64,000 nucleotides of DNA. It comes from Promethearchaeia archaeon (GTDB taxonomy: Archaea; Asgardarchaeota; Lokiarchaeia; Sigyniarchaeales; SOKP01). The translations under genes were made by a program, and so were the position numbers. The notes beneath the pieces are model-generated. The model did no database searches and was not told where the DNA came from. It saw only the letters and a program-made list of their open reading frames with translations. Shown here in pieces: positions 35,726 to 44,581 of the stretch (position 1 is its first letter; every line of letters starts with the position of its first letter). Location of the stretch: the NCBI GenBank assembly GCA_029856045.1, contig JAHQWG010000050.1, forward strand, positions 26,938 through 90,937. The letters are read 5' to 3'.

Positions 35726-36466
35726 TTAATTAACCCCTCTCTCAAAATTTGTATGCTCTATTCTTCCATCTATAAGATGAATTATTTTCTTTGCCTCATT
35801 AGTTATATTTTGGTCATGGGTTGCAAGAATAATAGTAATTCCTTTTTCCTCATTTAACTTCTTAAGTAATGTAACTATTTCTTGTGCAGTTTTTGAATCT
35901 ATATTTCCAGTTGGCTCGTCCAGTAGAAGAAATCTTGGATTACCTGTCAATGCTCTGGCAATAGCTACTCGCTGTTGTTCGCCACCGCTCAATTCTGTTG
36001 GTCTATGATTTATACGATCTCCGAGACCAACTATTCGTAATAATTCTTCGGCTTCCTTTCTTCGTTTCTTGTTGTTGACACCCATTATTGCTAATGGTAG
36101 TTCTACATTTTTTCGAGCATTTAATTTTTGTATTAAGTTAAAAAATTGAAAAACAAATCCAACTTTGCGTCTTAAATTAGCTAGTTGATTTCCTTTTAGG
36201 GTAGAAACATCTGCACCATCTATATATACTTTTCCATTAGATGGTTTGTCGAGAGCGCCTATAAGATTTAGGAATGTTGACTTTCCACATCCTGAGGGAC
36301 CAGTGATAGCAATAAAATCACCTTCTTCAATTTTCAAATCGATTCCCCTTAAAGCATGCACTATAACCTTACCCATTAAATAGGTTTTTTTTAAATCTTG
36401 AGTTTCGACTACATACGATTTTTCTATGGAATCATTTTTAAGTAAATCCAGATTTGTATCTTTCAA
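35726..36466 (-). CDS. LolD/MacB-type ABC ATPase
   Basis: The 246-residue protein has Walker A TGPSGCGKST, Q-loop VFQFFNL, signature LSGGEQQRVAIARAL, Walker B FLLLDEPTGNID and the switch ATHDQNI. QFFNLIQKLNARKNVELPL is typical of LolD/MacB/FtsE. It is translationally coupled to the MacB-like permease downstream. A three-copy 51-base repeat with dyads begins 67 bases upstream of its start and may regulate it. Confidence 0.92.
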   Translation of the reverse strand: MKDTNLDLLKNDSIEKSYVVETQDLKKTYLMGKVIVHALRGIDLKIEEGDFIAITGPSGCGKSTFLNLIGALDKPSNGKVYIDGADVSTLKGNQLANLRRKVGFVFQFFNLIQKLNARKNVELPLAIMGVNNKKRRKEAEELLRIVGLGDRINHRPTELSGGEQQRVAIARALTGNPRFLLLDEPTGNIDSKTAQEIVTLLKKLNEEKGITIILATHDQNITNEAKKIIHLIDGRIEHTNFERGVN

Positions 36467-36532
36467 ATATTTATACCTCGTTGATTTTAATTTTTAAAAA
36501 AGTTTTCAAATTATTTTAAATAAGAATTTTCT

Positions 36533-36685
36533 TATTTAAATATTTTGCATTTTTGCAAACATTTGTAATTAAATAATTTCTCATATTTAAGTATTTTGCA
36601 TTTCTGCAAACATTTATAAATTAGTAATTTTTCATATTAAAATAGTTTGAATTTTTCACATCTATATCTTTGAAGTTTTTTTACT
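36533..36685. repeat. Three 51-bp tandem repeats with TTTGCA-n4-TGCAAA dyads (operator candidate)
   Basis: Units start at 36533, 36584 and 36635. Units 1 and 2 each contain a perfect inverted repeat, TTTGCATTTTTGCAAA at 36544-36559 and TTTGCATTTCTGCAAA at 36595-36610. The third is degenerate (TTTGAATTTTTCACA from 36646) but keeps the exact 51-base phase. The array lies between the divergent LolD/MacB operon (start 36466) and a membrane protein gene (start 36753). Spacing close to five helical turns would put sites on one face of the DNA, as for cooperative regulator binding. Confidence 0.65.
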
Positions 36686-36752
36686 TAACGCAGTAAGTAA
36701 ATCAAAATAGCACCAAAGAAATAAATAGATTAATTCCATATTTGATATTAAC

Positions 36753-37640
36753 ATGAGATCCAGAAACTCATTTAAATTATTCACGGAAACAAAAAAGGAT
36801 TTTAAGAATAGTTGGCAGCTATTTAAAGAAAATTACAAAGCGTTTATTAGTACTGAATTTTTCGCTTTTTTATCCTTCATATCAATTGAAATAATCATGT
36901 TTTCACTGATAGGTTTAATTTATTATCTAGTTCCATCGTTATCACTTGAAGATTTTTGGTTTATTTTCCCACAAAATTTTAATATTTCATTCATCTTTCG
37001 ATTTATCACCATTTTTGTTGCCCTAATTATCTTATTTGCTTTTCTAAACTGTCAAAATGGTCTGGCTTATGATATTATGTCTTCGGGAGAAATGTTTGCT
37101 GAATTTAAAAGTTCATTCACATATTTCCGACGTTATTGGTGGCAATATTTTGTTTTAACGATTCTAATTCTTATGGGATGGTTTTTGGGAATGATAATTT
37201 TTGATTTTGACCATAACAATATGCAATCCCCGCAAACAATTACTTTGGATGCTTTTCAAATTGGGTGGTTGATAATCAGCTTCCTTTTCTTTTTCATTTG
37301 GTTTGTAACTTTTATCAATACCCTTCCCAGCATCACCGCACAAGGAAGTTTAAAGCATAGTTTTATCGAAAATTTTCGGATTTTACGTAAGAATGCAAAA
37401 CGATTGCTTACTACATGGGGAATTTTTTTTTTGATTTTTTTTATCACGCCATTTACGGTTAGCTTTATCACAATAATATTTCTACCCTCATTAACAAGTC
37501 CTTTTTTGATTCTATTTTTACTTGGTTTATTTATATCATTTCTGGCAATAATCGGTTTTCCGATGTTGTCATTGATTGCAACAGGAATTTACAATAATGT
37601 CGAATTCGAACGATTCAAACCCTTTCCACCATCTGAATAA
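36753..37640 (+). CDS. Polytopic membrane protein, unknown function
   Basis: The 295-residue product has about six membrane helices and short loops, with an N-terminal cytosolic segment (ETKKDFKNSWQLFKENYK) resembling DUF4013/glycerophosphoryl-diester membrane-domain proteins. No catalytic motif is visible. The gene is divergent from the LolD/MacB operon across the 51-bp repeats and 55 bases upstream of the HTH regulator, so it may be the regulated target of that regulator. Confidence 0.65.
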   Translation: MRSRNSFKLFTETKKDFKNSWQLFKENYKAFISTEFFAFLSFISIEIIMFSLIGLIYYLVPSLSLEDFWFIFPQNFNISFIFRFITIFVALIILFAFLNCQNGLAYDIMSSGEMFAEFKSSFTYFRRYWWQYFVLTILILMGWFLGMIIFDFDHNNMQSPQTITLDAFQIGWLIISFLFFFIWFVTFINTLPSITAQGSLKHSFIENFRILRKNAKRLLTTWGIFFLIFFITPFTVSFITIIFLPSLTSPFLILFLLGLFISFLAIIGFPMLSLIATGIYNNVEFERFKPFPPSE

Positions 37641-37695
37641 TCTAAATAATATTATAAAATTTCAAATATCAAAAAAAAAATGTGAATAATGGCAT

Positions 37696-38016
37696 ATGGC
37701 GAGTAATTTTAATTCTTCCATTGATAAATCTTCAAAAATAAAAGAAGAGATTAAAATCACCGACTCCTCACTCGCTCTCATAGTATTACATGAGAAAAAG
37801 AAGATGATTTTGAAAATGTTGCTCGAGAAAGCAATGACCATCCAAGACCTTAAAAAGGCAACCAATCTCAATCCTGGCACAATAAAGCGCCATCTCGATG
37901 ATTTGGTTAAAAATAAATTAGTTTTTGTGGCTAAAGTTAAGTATAGTGATTATAATATAAGAATGAAATATTATAGAGCCACCGCCAAGAATTTTATTAT
38001 TAATATTAAAATTTAA
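37696..38016 (+). CDS. ArsR-like winged HTH transcriptional regulator
   Basis: The 106-residue protein has a winged-helix core: LEKAMTIQDLKKATNLNPGTIKRHLDDLVKNKLV is the helix-turn-helix with recognition helix NPGTIKRHLDDL, followed by a wing (VFVAKVKYSDYNIRMKYYRA). It lacks an effector domain. It is the closest regulator to the 51-bp dyad repeats, 1 kb away, and follows the membrane protein gene in the same direction. Confidence 0.8.
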   Translation: MASNFNSSIDKSSKIKEEIKITDSSLALIVLHEKKKMILKMLLEKAMTIQDLKKATNLNPGTIKRHLDDLVKNKLVFVAKVKYSDYNIRMKYYRATAKNFIINIKI

Positions 38017-38035
38017 GGAAACTGAAAAATTTAAA

Positions 38036-39004
38036 TTAATTATTTTTAAATAATGCTTTTAAATTGATTTTTTGAATTATTAGACGGTACATATAATAAA
38101 TCGATACATAAAATTCTGGCGTCCATTTATAAAGAAGAATCATAAAAATTAAAGCTCCAACAATTCCAGATAAGTAATTTAAAGCCATATGTATAGGTTC
38201 TAAAGGTATTTCAATATAATCAAGATAAATCAATAAAATCAAACGTAATATATTTAAAATGTAAATAGCAATTATTGAAATTGTTAATGCTTTCGTCTTT
38301 CTCCAGATTATATCTTCTCTTGTTGCTTGATTTTGTGAGTGAGGGATAAGAATAATGATAGCTCCAAAAATACTATAAGCATGTACTGCTGTGCATGCCC
38401 TTGTTATATAAAAAATATTATTTTTTTGAAGAATAAGAATCATCCAAGGTATTTCTTCTTCTGGAGAAAGCAATACTTGTGATTTAATGTCAAATATAAC
38501 ATTTAAAATAAAAACTGTTTGTTTAGTTGCAATTTCTTCTAACCAATTGTTAGTCTCTGTGTGAAAGAATATGTAGAAAAAATAAAATAATAAAGGACTC
38601 CCAATTAACAAAATTATTATTGATTTTTTCGAAAAAATATAATATTGTTCATCTAGTTTTAGAATTAGTTCATTATTTTTTTTTTGTTTGTGTTTATCTT
38701 TTTTTAGATGGGTTTTTTGATAAGATTCATTCTTATTCTGTTTTCTTTTCTTTTTCAAATCATCATTTTTTCTTAAAATAAAGTGATATCTGTCAACTAC
38801 AATGTAACCAAGGATGATTAATAATGGAATCAAGATAATTCCCATGAGATATTTTCCATTAGATTCCATAAATGGAATCGAGAAAACAATCAAAAATAAA
38901 AATATTAAATTCAAAGTCAGAATCGATGTATAACCTAATTTCTTTACAGTTATTGGATTCATATAAATATCAAATAGAAATATTGAATTATTTATTAATT
39001 TCAA
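38036..39004 (-). CDS. Archaeosortase/exosortase family transpeptidase
   Basis: The 322-residue protein has about eight hydrophobic helices, and its three presumed catalytic residues are in order: C204 (ITRACTAVHAYSIFG), R254 (LNILRLILL) and H272 (IHMALNYLSGIVG). This is the exosortase/archaeosortase pattern. A lysine-rich cytosolic loop (about 80-112) is an unusual insertion. Such enzymes cleave C-terminal tripartite tails (short motif, membrane helix, basic cluster) and attach the protein to a lipid. The divergent neighbour at 39.18 kb has exactly such a tail. Confidence 0.8.
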   Translation of the reverse strand: MKLINNSIFLFDIYMNPITVKKLGYTSILTLNLIFLFLIVFSIPFMESNGKYLMGIILIPLLIILGYIVVDRYHFILRKNDDLKKKRKQNKNESYQKTHLKKDKHKQKKNNELILKLDEQYYIFSKKSIIILLIGSPLLFYFFYIFFHTETNNWLEEIATKQTVFILNVIFDIKSQVLLSPEEEIPWMILILQKNNIFYITRACTAVHAYSIFGAIIILIPHSQNQATREDIIWRKTKALTISIIAIYILNILRLILLIYLDYIEIPLEPIHMALNYLSGIVGALIFMILLYKWTPEFYVSIYYMYRLIIQKINLKALFKNN

Positions 39005-39113
39005 ATTTTAAGCAATCAAAAGAGAATAAATTCTCTTGTAAATATGAAGAACATATTTGAAATTTAATTTTTGTCTAATTTAATATTACTAATAAATTTA
39101 CATTAGTGAGAAA

Positions 39114-39126
39114 ATATTTATATAAC
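39114..39126 (+). promoter_or_regulatory. TATA-like promoter of putative archaeosortase substrate
   Basis: ATATTTATATAAC lies about 60 bases before the ATG at 39183 in the gap between the divergent archaeosortase and substrate genes. The spacing fits a TATA box with a short 5' leader. Confidence 0.4.
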
Positions 39127-39182
39127 CTTATCCCAAATAAAAGCAATATTTGAAAAATGAATAATCCGATAAGTGAGAAAAG

Positions 39183-39560
39183 ATGGAAGAAAAATCAGGT
39201 CACCGTGTTTTCTGGGGTACATGTATTTGTTGTTTCTGTTTAGTGATATTTATTGCTATTTTGTTTGCCATAGGCGCTTCTATGCAGTTTTCTGGGGGTT
39301 TGCCTCCTGGTGAAGGTGGAATATTTGAAAAAATCGCCAACGGAATTTACAACTTCTTCAATGAAATACATATGGCTTTTTGGGGTGGTATATTCGGAGC
39401 AGTAGAGGAAGGAGTAGAGGAAGTAGTAGAAGAAGGATACGAAAATGTAACAAGTAATATTCCGGGGTTCGACTTTACTGCAATTTTAATTACTATAATA
39501 TTATTTTTCCCAATAGTTATAATTCTAATTAAAAGACGATTATCAAAGGAAATTGAATAA
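39183..39560 (+). CDS. Small surface protein with IPGF-type C-terminal sorting tail
   Basis: The 125-residue protein has an N-terminal signal-like helix with a Cys cluster (CICCFCLVIFIAILFAIG, about 14-32), a Gly/Phe-rich middle, an acidic EEGVEEVVEEGYENVTSN segment, then IPGFDFTAILITIILFFPIV and IILIKRRLSKE. The order short motif (PGF), hydrophobic helix, basic end is that of PGF-CTERM or the Asgard C-terminal sorting signals. Its divergent neighbour is an archaeosortase, which strongly suggests an enzyme-substrate pair (inference). Confidence 0.65.
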   Translation: MEEKSGHRVFWGTCICCFCLVIFIAILFAIGASMQFSGGLPPGEGGIFEKIANGIYNFFNEIHMAFWGGIFGAVEEGVEEVVEEGYENVTSNIPGFDFTAILITIILFFPIVIILIKRRLSKEIE

Positions 39561-39713
39561 TTTAAATCTATTTTTTTTACTTTTTATGCTTTATGTTTAC
39601 CCTCAAAAAATTCAATTTGATTTTTCATCAAAATTTAGTTTAAAGAATTTTTTTAAAGAACAGATTATTGTTTAGATAATACTTATATTCTAAATTAAAA
39701 TACCAAATTCTTC

Positions 39714-40439
39714 ATGCCAAAAAAAGTTATAATCATAATTCCTGCATATAACGAAGAGAGGAATATTTCTTGGGTTTTAAAAAAAATACCTAAATTACCA
39801 GATTATTTAGTTGAAACACTAGTAATAAATGATGGAAGTGAAGATAATACTGCCTTGCTGGCAACGAAACATGGAGCAATAGTAATCAATAATAAAAAAA
39901 ATATTGGATTAGGACAAACAATTAAAAAAGGATTAAGAGAAACTCTGAAACGAGGAGCTGACATAGTTATTCATTTAGATGCAGACGGGCAATACAATCC
40001 TGAAGAAATTAAAAGATTGATTAAACCTTTTGAGAAAGTCGAAAGAGAAAAAATTGATTTGGTTTTGGGAACTCGGCTTCAAAATATCGAATTTAATTTT
40101 GGTCCCATGAAAATTCTTGGAAATAAAATAATCTCCTATTTGATTTCATTATTCATTTCCAGAAAGTCTATTATTTCAGATACTCAAACAGGTTTTAGAG
40201 CAATATCCAAAGAGTTAGTTGAGATATTTGTAAAAAAATTGAAAGGGAAATACACCTACACCCAAGAAATGATAATACATACAAAATTAAATAATTTTAA
40301 AATAGTTGAAGTACCAATTCATTTTTATCAACGGAGATTCGGTAGATCTAGATTAATTAAAAACCCTTTTATCTATTTATTAAGAGTTATAATTATTTGC
40401 GCTAAAACATATTTAGGATATAAAATATTTGAGAAATAA
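39714..40439 (+). CDS. GT2 glycosyltransferase, dolichol-phosphate mannose/glucose synthase-like
   Basis: The 241-residue protein has VIIIIPAYNEERNISWVL, VINDGSEDNTA, the DxD metal site in IVIHLDADGQYNPEEI and the DPMS-type QTGFRAIS block, then HFYQRRFGRSRLI. This matches soluble/peripheral dolichyl-phosphate sugar synthases lacking extra membrane helices. It probably charges a lipid carrier for surface protein glycosylation. A 3' remnant of a second copy lies at 42.2 kb beyond the symporter gene. Confidence 0.85.
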   Translation: MPKKVIIIIPAYNEERNISWVLKKIPKLPDYLVETLVINDGSEDNTALLATKHGAIVINNKKNIGLGQTIKKGLRETLKRGADIVIHLDADGQYNPEEIKRLIKPFEKVEREKIDLVLGTRLQNIEFNFGPMKILGNKIISYLISLFISRKSIISDTQTGFRAISKELVEIFVKKLKGKYTYTQEMIIHTKLNNFKIVEVPIHFYQRRFGRSRLIKNPFIYLLRVIIICAKTYLGYKIFEK

Positions 40440-40658
40440 ATACCTAATGTAAGAAATATCTTATTACATTCACTACATACACTACCTTTATTAATATTCA
40501 TTTACATTCATTCATTTTATTATCCAAATATGTTTTAATAAATTATCATTTGAATTTAAAGCGTGATTTAATTATTCTGTATGTTTTAATCCCAGTAAGA
40601 TAATTAAAGGCATAATTAATTATAGGGCTGATTTGCTTAATCTCTAAAGATTGTAAAG

Positions 40659-40672
40659 ATATAAATATATAA
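40659..40672 (+). promoter_or_regulatory. TATA box upstream of the GPH symporter
   Basis: ATATAAATATATAA lies about 50 bases before the ATG at 40720, a good archaeal TATA element position. Confidence 0.45.
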
Positions 40673-40719
40673 GAATTAAAATATAATCAATAAAATTTTA
40701 AAAAAAAAGTAGAAGTAAA

Positions 40720-42129
40720 ATGAATATCGAAAAAAGCAATTCAAGTGAAAAAATTTCAAAAAAAACAGTAATTTTCTATAGTTTTGCAGGAATTTCAGAC
40801 ACGATGTCTTACCAAATGTTCACATTTTACATTTTTAATTTTTATTTCGCTGTGAAATTACTTCCTCTTGAGTGGGTGACGATAGGTTTTATCATCTGGA
40901 CAATTTGGAATGCTATAAATGATCCTCTCTTAGGTGCTTTATCAGATCGTACTAGTACTAAATGGGGTAGAAGAAAACCATATATTATATGTGGAATAAT
41001 TCCTACATGTATTCTATTAATTCTTTTATGGACGCCCCCCCTAACTGGCTCAAGTATAAGCATTTTTATATATTTCTTAATTATTATTAATCTATTTGAT
41101 ACATTCTATACAATGTATAGTTTGAATCAAACATCTCTTTTTCCAGAAATGTTCCAAAATCTTGAACAGAGGACAAAAGCAAATAATTATGTTCAGATTT
41201 TCAATATAATTGGTTTATTATTTGCTGCGATATTACCATCTTTATTTGTATCTGAATATGTTGAACCTGGTCACGAGACGGAATATATTAATGCTTCAAT
41301 TTTTATGGCAATACTAGCGGTAATATTTGCTTTCATTTTCATTATGTTTGGATTGAAAGAAAGAAAAGAATACTCTAAAGACCCAGAAACAGCTCCATCA
41401 TTTTTTAATTCAGTAAAATTTACTTTTAAAAATAAGCCTTTTAGAATATATGTTATAACAAATCTTGCTGTTTGGTACATTTTTGGCTTAATACCCATAA
41501 TAAATCCTTATTTTCTCCGATATAACTTGAATATTTCTGATGCACTAATCCAATCATTATTTTTAGCTCTAATATTTGTTTCTGCAATAATTTTTATGGT
41601 ATTATGGAGTAAAATTTTCGCACATAAGGGAGTAAAAAATGGTGAATTAATTGCATTAGGATCTGTGATTATTACCTTGATACCATTCTTAATAATTTGG
41701 GATATAATTGGAGCTATTTTTGCATATATTATTGTTGGCTTCGGATTTGCTGGGATAATGTTTGGAAGAGATGTGATGATGAGTACCATAATTGATTATG
41801 ATGAATTAGAAACAGGTATAAGACGCGAGGCCGCTTATTATGGTGTCAACGCATTAATAATACGGTTATCAACAATAGCTGTATATTTATCAATTGCTTT
41901 AGTTTTTGGTAATATTGGATGGAAAATATATGATCCAACCATAGTAACTGAGTGGACACACTTAGGTTTAAGAATATTAATTTGTGTGCTTCCCTCAGTC
42001 GCGATAGGTCTTGGAATATTATCCTTAAGACGATTCCCAATTACAAAAGAAAAGTATGCAGAAATTAAAAATAAATTGGAAGCAATGCATAAGGAGAAAA
42101 AAGAAAAAGTTACTGCAAATAAACGTTAA
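40720..42129 (+). CDS. GPH-family (MelB-like) sugar:cation symporter
   Basis: The 469-residue protein has 12 hydrophobic helices. The segment between helices 2 and 3, DPLLGALSDRTSTKWGRRKPYI, is the GPH signature (N-D-P-x-x-G-x-x-x-D-R-x-x-x-x-x-G-R-R). A second half-repeat contains GRDVMMSTIIDYDELETGIRREAAYYG. GPH transporters import di- or oligosaccharides and glucuronides with H+ or Na+. It lies between the complete GT2 gene and a GT2 3' remnant, so it may have entered by insertion or after duplication. Confidence 0.88.
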   Translation: MNIEKSNSSEKISKKTVIFYSFAGISDTMSYQMFTFYIFNFYFAVKLLPLEWVTIGFIIWTIWNAINDPLLGALSDRTSTKWGRRKPYIICGIIPTCILLILLWTPPLTGSSISIFIYFLIIINLFDTFYTMYSLNQTSLFPEMFQNLEQRTKANNYVQIFNIIGLLFAAILPSLFVSEYVEPGHETEYINASIFMAILAVIFAFIFIMFGLKERKEYSKDPETAPSFFNSVKFTFKNKPFRIYVITNLAVWYIFGLIPIINPYFLRYNLNISDALIQSLFLALIFVSAIIFMVLWSKIFAHKGVKNGELIALGSVIITLIPFLIIWDIIGAIFAYIIVGFGFAGIMFGRDVMMSTIIDYDELETGIRREAAYYGVNALIIRLSTIAVYLSIALVFGNIGWKIYDPTIVTEWTHLGLRILICVLPSVAIGLGILSLRRFPITKEKYAEIKNKLEAMHKEKKEKVTANKR

Positions 42130-42174
42130 ATATTAATTTTTTTTATTTTAAAATCTTTAAATCAAGTTATTTAG

Positions 42175-42263
42175 AAATCGTTTTATCTACTTTTTTAAAA
42201 ATAGTGATTCTTTGTGCCAAAACTTATTTAGGCTACAAATTAAAAAACTATACAAAAAAATAA
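42175..42263 (+). pseudogene. 3' remnant of a GT2 glycosyltransferase
   Basis: The last part reads KIVILCAKTYLGYK then LKNYTKK-stop, matching RVIIICAKTYLGYKIFEK at the end of the GT2 gene at 39.7 kb. Upstream, NRFIYF aligns with NPFIYL, but one extra base in the T/A run at 42191-42200 shifts the frame. Nothing else of the gene survives. Confidence 0.75.
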
Positions 42264-42324
42264 AAATAAATTAATAAAAAAATTAAGAGAAATAATTAAA
42301 AAAAATTTTAAATCTTTTTTAGAT

Positions 42325-42957
42325 GTGAAAATTATGAATAATCCGGAAGCAACTGATCAAGCTTTAGCAATTTTACGTAGCGGGGAAAACTTCCAGTGGT
42401 ATGTAGTTTTTATGATTGTTGTCGTTATGTTCATTTACTTCAGTGAGATCCAAAAGAAAAATTGGAGGGGTATTGCTGCAGGAATGTCTTTATATATGGT
42501 GCATTGGTTTGTCGAAATCATTAATTCTTTATTCCAAGTTTTTACTGGTCATGCCCTCTGGACCATTCCCACAGGTACAGCATATTTAATTCTTATAGGT
42601 GTTGGAATTGAGATTAGTTTGATGTTCTCTGTCATGGGACTTGCGGTTAGTAAAATTCTTCCAGAAGACCCAAGGGAGAAAGTTTTGGGTATCCCAAGCC
42701 GTCTTTTTATTGCTATTGTCAATGCAGGTATGGTATCAATTATAGAAATATTTCTCATAATGACTCCTACGTTTGTATGGGTATGGGAATGGTGGAATGC
42801 TTTAACAGTCTTTATTTTTGTGTATATACCATTTTTCGTGGTCTCATGTTATTGCTATTACTGGGAACCTAAGAATCAACGTATTGTGATCGGGGTAATG
42901 GCAGCAATAAACATTGCATTACTCGTAATTTTTCTAGGGATATTAGGCTGGATATAA
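42325..42957 (+). CDS. Integral membrane protein, unknown function
   Basis: This 210-residue protein has about six membrane helices with regular Trp at the boundaries. ATG could be at 42325 or 42334 (MNNPEATDQ). It contains a GMSLYMVHWFVEIINSLFQVFTGHALW segment with two buried histidines and KILPEDPREKVLGIPSR in a cytosolic loop. No known catalytic motif or family is recognised. Confidence 0.6.
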   Translation: MKIMNNPEATDQALAILRSGENFQWYVVFMIVVVMFIYFSEIQKKNWRGIAAGMSLYMVHWFVEIINSLFQVFTGHALWTIPTGTAYLILIGVGIEISLMFSVMGLAVSKILPEDPREKVLGIPSRLFIAIVNAGMVSIIEIFLIMTPTFVWVWEWWNALTVFIFVYIPFFVVSCYCYYWEPKNQRIVIGVMAAINIALLVIFLGILGWI

Positions 42958-43129
42958 ATTTAAATCTAAATTTAAAATTTCAATTTTTTTTCTATTTCTT
43001 AAAACCAATTACCTTAATAAAAAACTGATAAAAGTAAACATTAAATTTCTATTTATTGTTAGTTTAATTCTAATAGTTAAAAAAATTAATTTCAACTAAA
43101 TTTTTTTAAAAAAATAAAAATAATTTCTT

Positions 43130-44473
43130 ATGTCAGAAGTTTTTATTGTTGATACAACTCAAGGGATTGATTCCGCAATTAAAGATATGTTTTCTCATCT
43201 TGAAAAGGATGGAGAATCCATTTTAAAAAGTTCAAAAGAGGTTTATATTAAAGTTAATGGCATCGATTTTAAAAAACACGCTTATACTTCTCCCGAAGTT
43301 TTAGAGATTGTAATTAAAAATCTTAAAGAGATTGGGGCAAGTAAAATTTATGTTATGGAGAATTCAACGCAAGGAAATATGAGTAGAATAGTTTTTGCAA
43401 TAACTGGTTATAGAAAAGTGTGTAAAAAAACGGGAGCAAAGGCAATTTATTTAGATGAGGAAAAAACAGAAACTTTCACTTTTAAAGGAAAACCTTCAAT
43501 AGAAGAAGATCCTAAAGAAGGATATAAATTAAAAACCTTTAGTTTGCCTAAAACCATAATAAAAATAATGAAAAATAGAGACGCATACACATATATTAAT
43601 ATACCTAAATTAAAGACACATAGTATGGCAGGGGTAACCTTAGGTTTGAAAAACCAATGGGGTTTCCCAGGACATAAAATGAGAGGATTTGACCATAATT
43701 ACAATCTCCACTCAAAAATTGTGGATGTTTATGAATACATTCAGCCGGATATAACAATTATAGATGGAATTGAGGGCACTATTCATGGACATTATCCTCC
43801 AACAGCCTTAGAGGATAGACTTGTTAAGAAATTTAATATTTTAATCGGTGGGAGAGATACAGTTTCAGTTGATGTGGTTGGTGCAAGGGTCTTTGGTTTA
43901 ACTTTAGATGATGTTCCACATTTGAAAATAGCAAATGAACGTGGGTTTGGAGAGGGTGATTTAAGTAAAATTAATGTGATTGGAAAATCCTTGGATGAAT
44001 ACAAAGAAAAATATCCTACTGATTTACTTCAAGAGTTTCCAGACGATATAAAAATTATAAAAGGAAAAGAATTATGCTGTAAAGAAGGTTGTCAAAATAA
44101 CCCTTTAGCTACCATGCAAGTTTTTAGTTTGGATTTTCAAGGAAAAGGGGGTTTTTTCATAGTAATGGGAAAAGGTTTTGATGATGATTTGATAGAACAA
44201 TTAAAAAGCGAGAGATATGCCAAAGGCCTCGTAGCTGGATTTTGTGCTATAGATGAGGTTGGAGAAAAATTGAGGGAAGAATTCGGTAAGAAAAATGTGT
44301 TTTTCTCGCATAATTGCAATAATTTAGCTGAAACTATTAACGCTTTATTTAAATTGATGGATGTAAAGGCTCTCGATGTATTTCCCCCGGGCTTTTCAAT
44401 ATGGAAATTATTATATTATGCAATAGCTGGGAAATTACATGGTTCAAAGGCTCTGATTCCAAGTATATTTTAA
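43130..44473 (+). CDS. DUF362-domain protein
   Basis: The 447-residue protein has the DUF362 core: KSSKEVYIKVNGI, NIPKLKTHSMAGVTLGLKN, GFDHNYNLHSKIVDVYEYIQPDITIIDGIEGTIHG and VDVVGARVFGL. Many DUF362 proteins carry a C-terminal ferredoxin; here that is absent, though the later part has three Cys (ELCCKEGCQ) and a separate alpha/beta domain of about 110 residues. Family members are thought to act with Fe-S or reductive pathways, but no activity is firmly known. Confidence 0.82.
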   Translation: MSEVFIVDTTQGIDSAIKDMFSHLEKDGESILKSSKEVYIKVNGIDFKKHAYTSPEVLEIVIKNLKEIGASKIYVMENSTQGNMSRIVFAITGYRKVCKKTGAKAIYLDEEKTETFTFKGKPSIEEDPKEGYKLKTFSLPKTIIKIMKNRDAYTYINIPKLKTHSMAGVTLGLKNQWGFPGHKMRGFDHNYNLHSKIVDVYEYIQPDITIIDGIEGTIHGHYPPTALEDRLVKKFNILIGGRDTVSVDVVGARVFGLTLDDVPHLKIANERGFGEGDLSKINVIGKSLDEYKEKYPTDLLQEFPDDIKIIKGKELCCKEGCQNNPLATMQVFSLDFQGKGGFFIVMGKGFDDDLIEQLKSERYAKGLVAGFCAIDEVGEKLREEFGKKNVFFSHNCNNLAETINALFKLMDVKALDVFPPGFSIWKLLYYAIAGKLHGSKALIPSIF

Positions 44474-44486
44474 TATTAAGTAAATT

Positions 44487-44513
44487 TTTTCTCTTTTCTT
44501 TTTTTTTTTTTTT
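44487..44513 (+). terminator. T-tract terminator after the DUF362 gene
   Basis: Beginning about 14 bases past the stop codon, a nearly uninterrupted T run (with single C/A) ends the transcript region. This matches U-tract intrinsic termination in archaea. Confidence 0.55.
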
Positions 44514-44581
44514 GAGATATGAAAAGTATTAAATATAGTAAGAGCGGATATTATTATATTCAAGTTTGAGGATAATATTTT

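Noticed and set aside
36533-36685. Possible CRISPR array
   Set aside because: Repeats are directly adjacent 51-bp units with no unique spacers and decay, and no cas genes are near.
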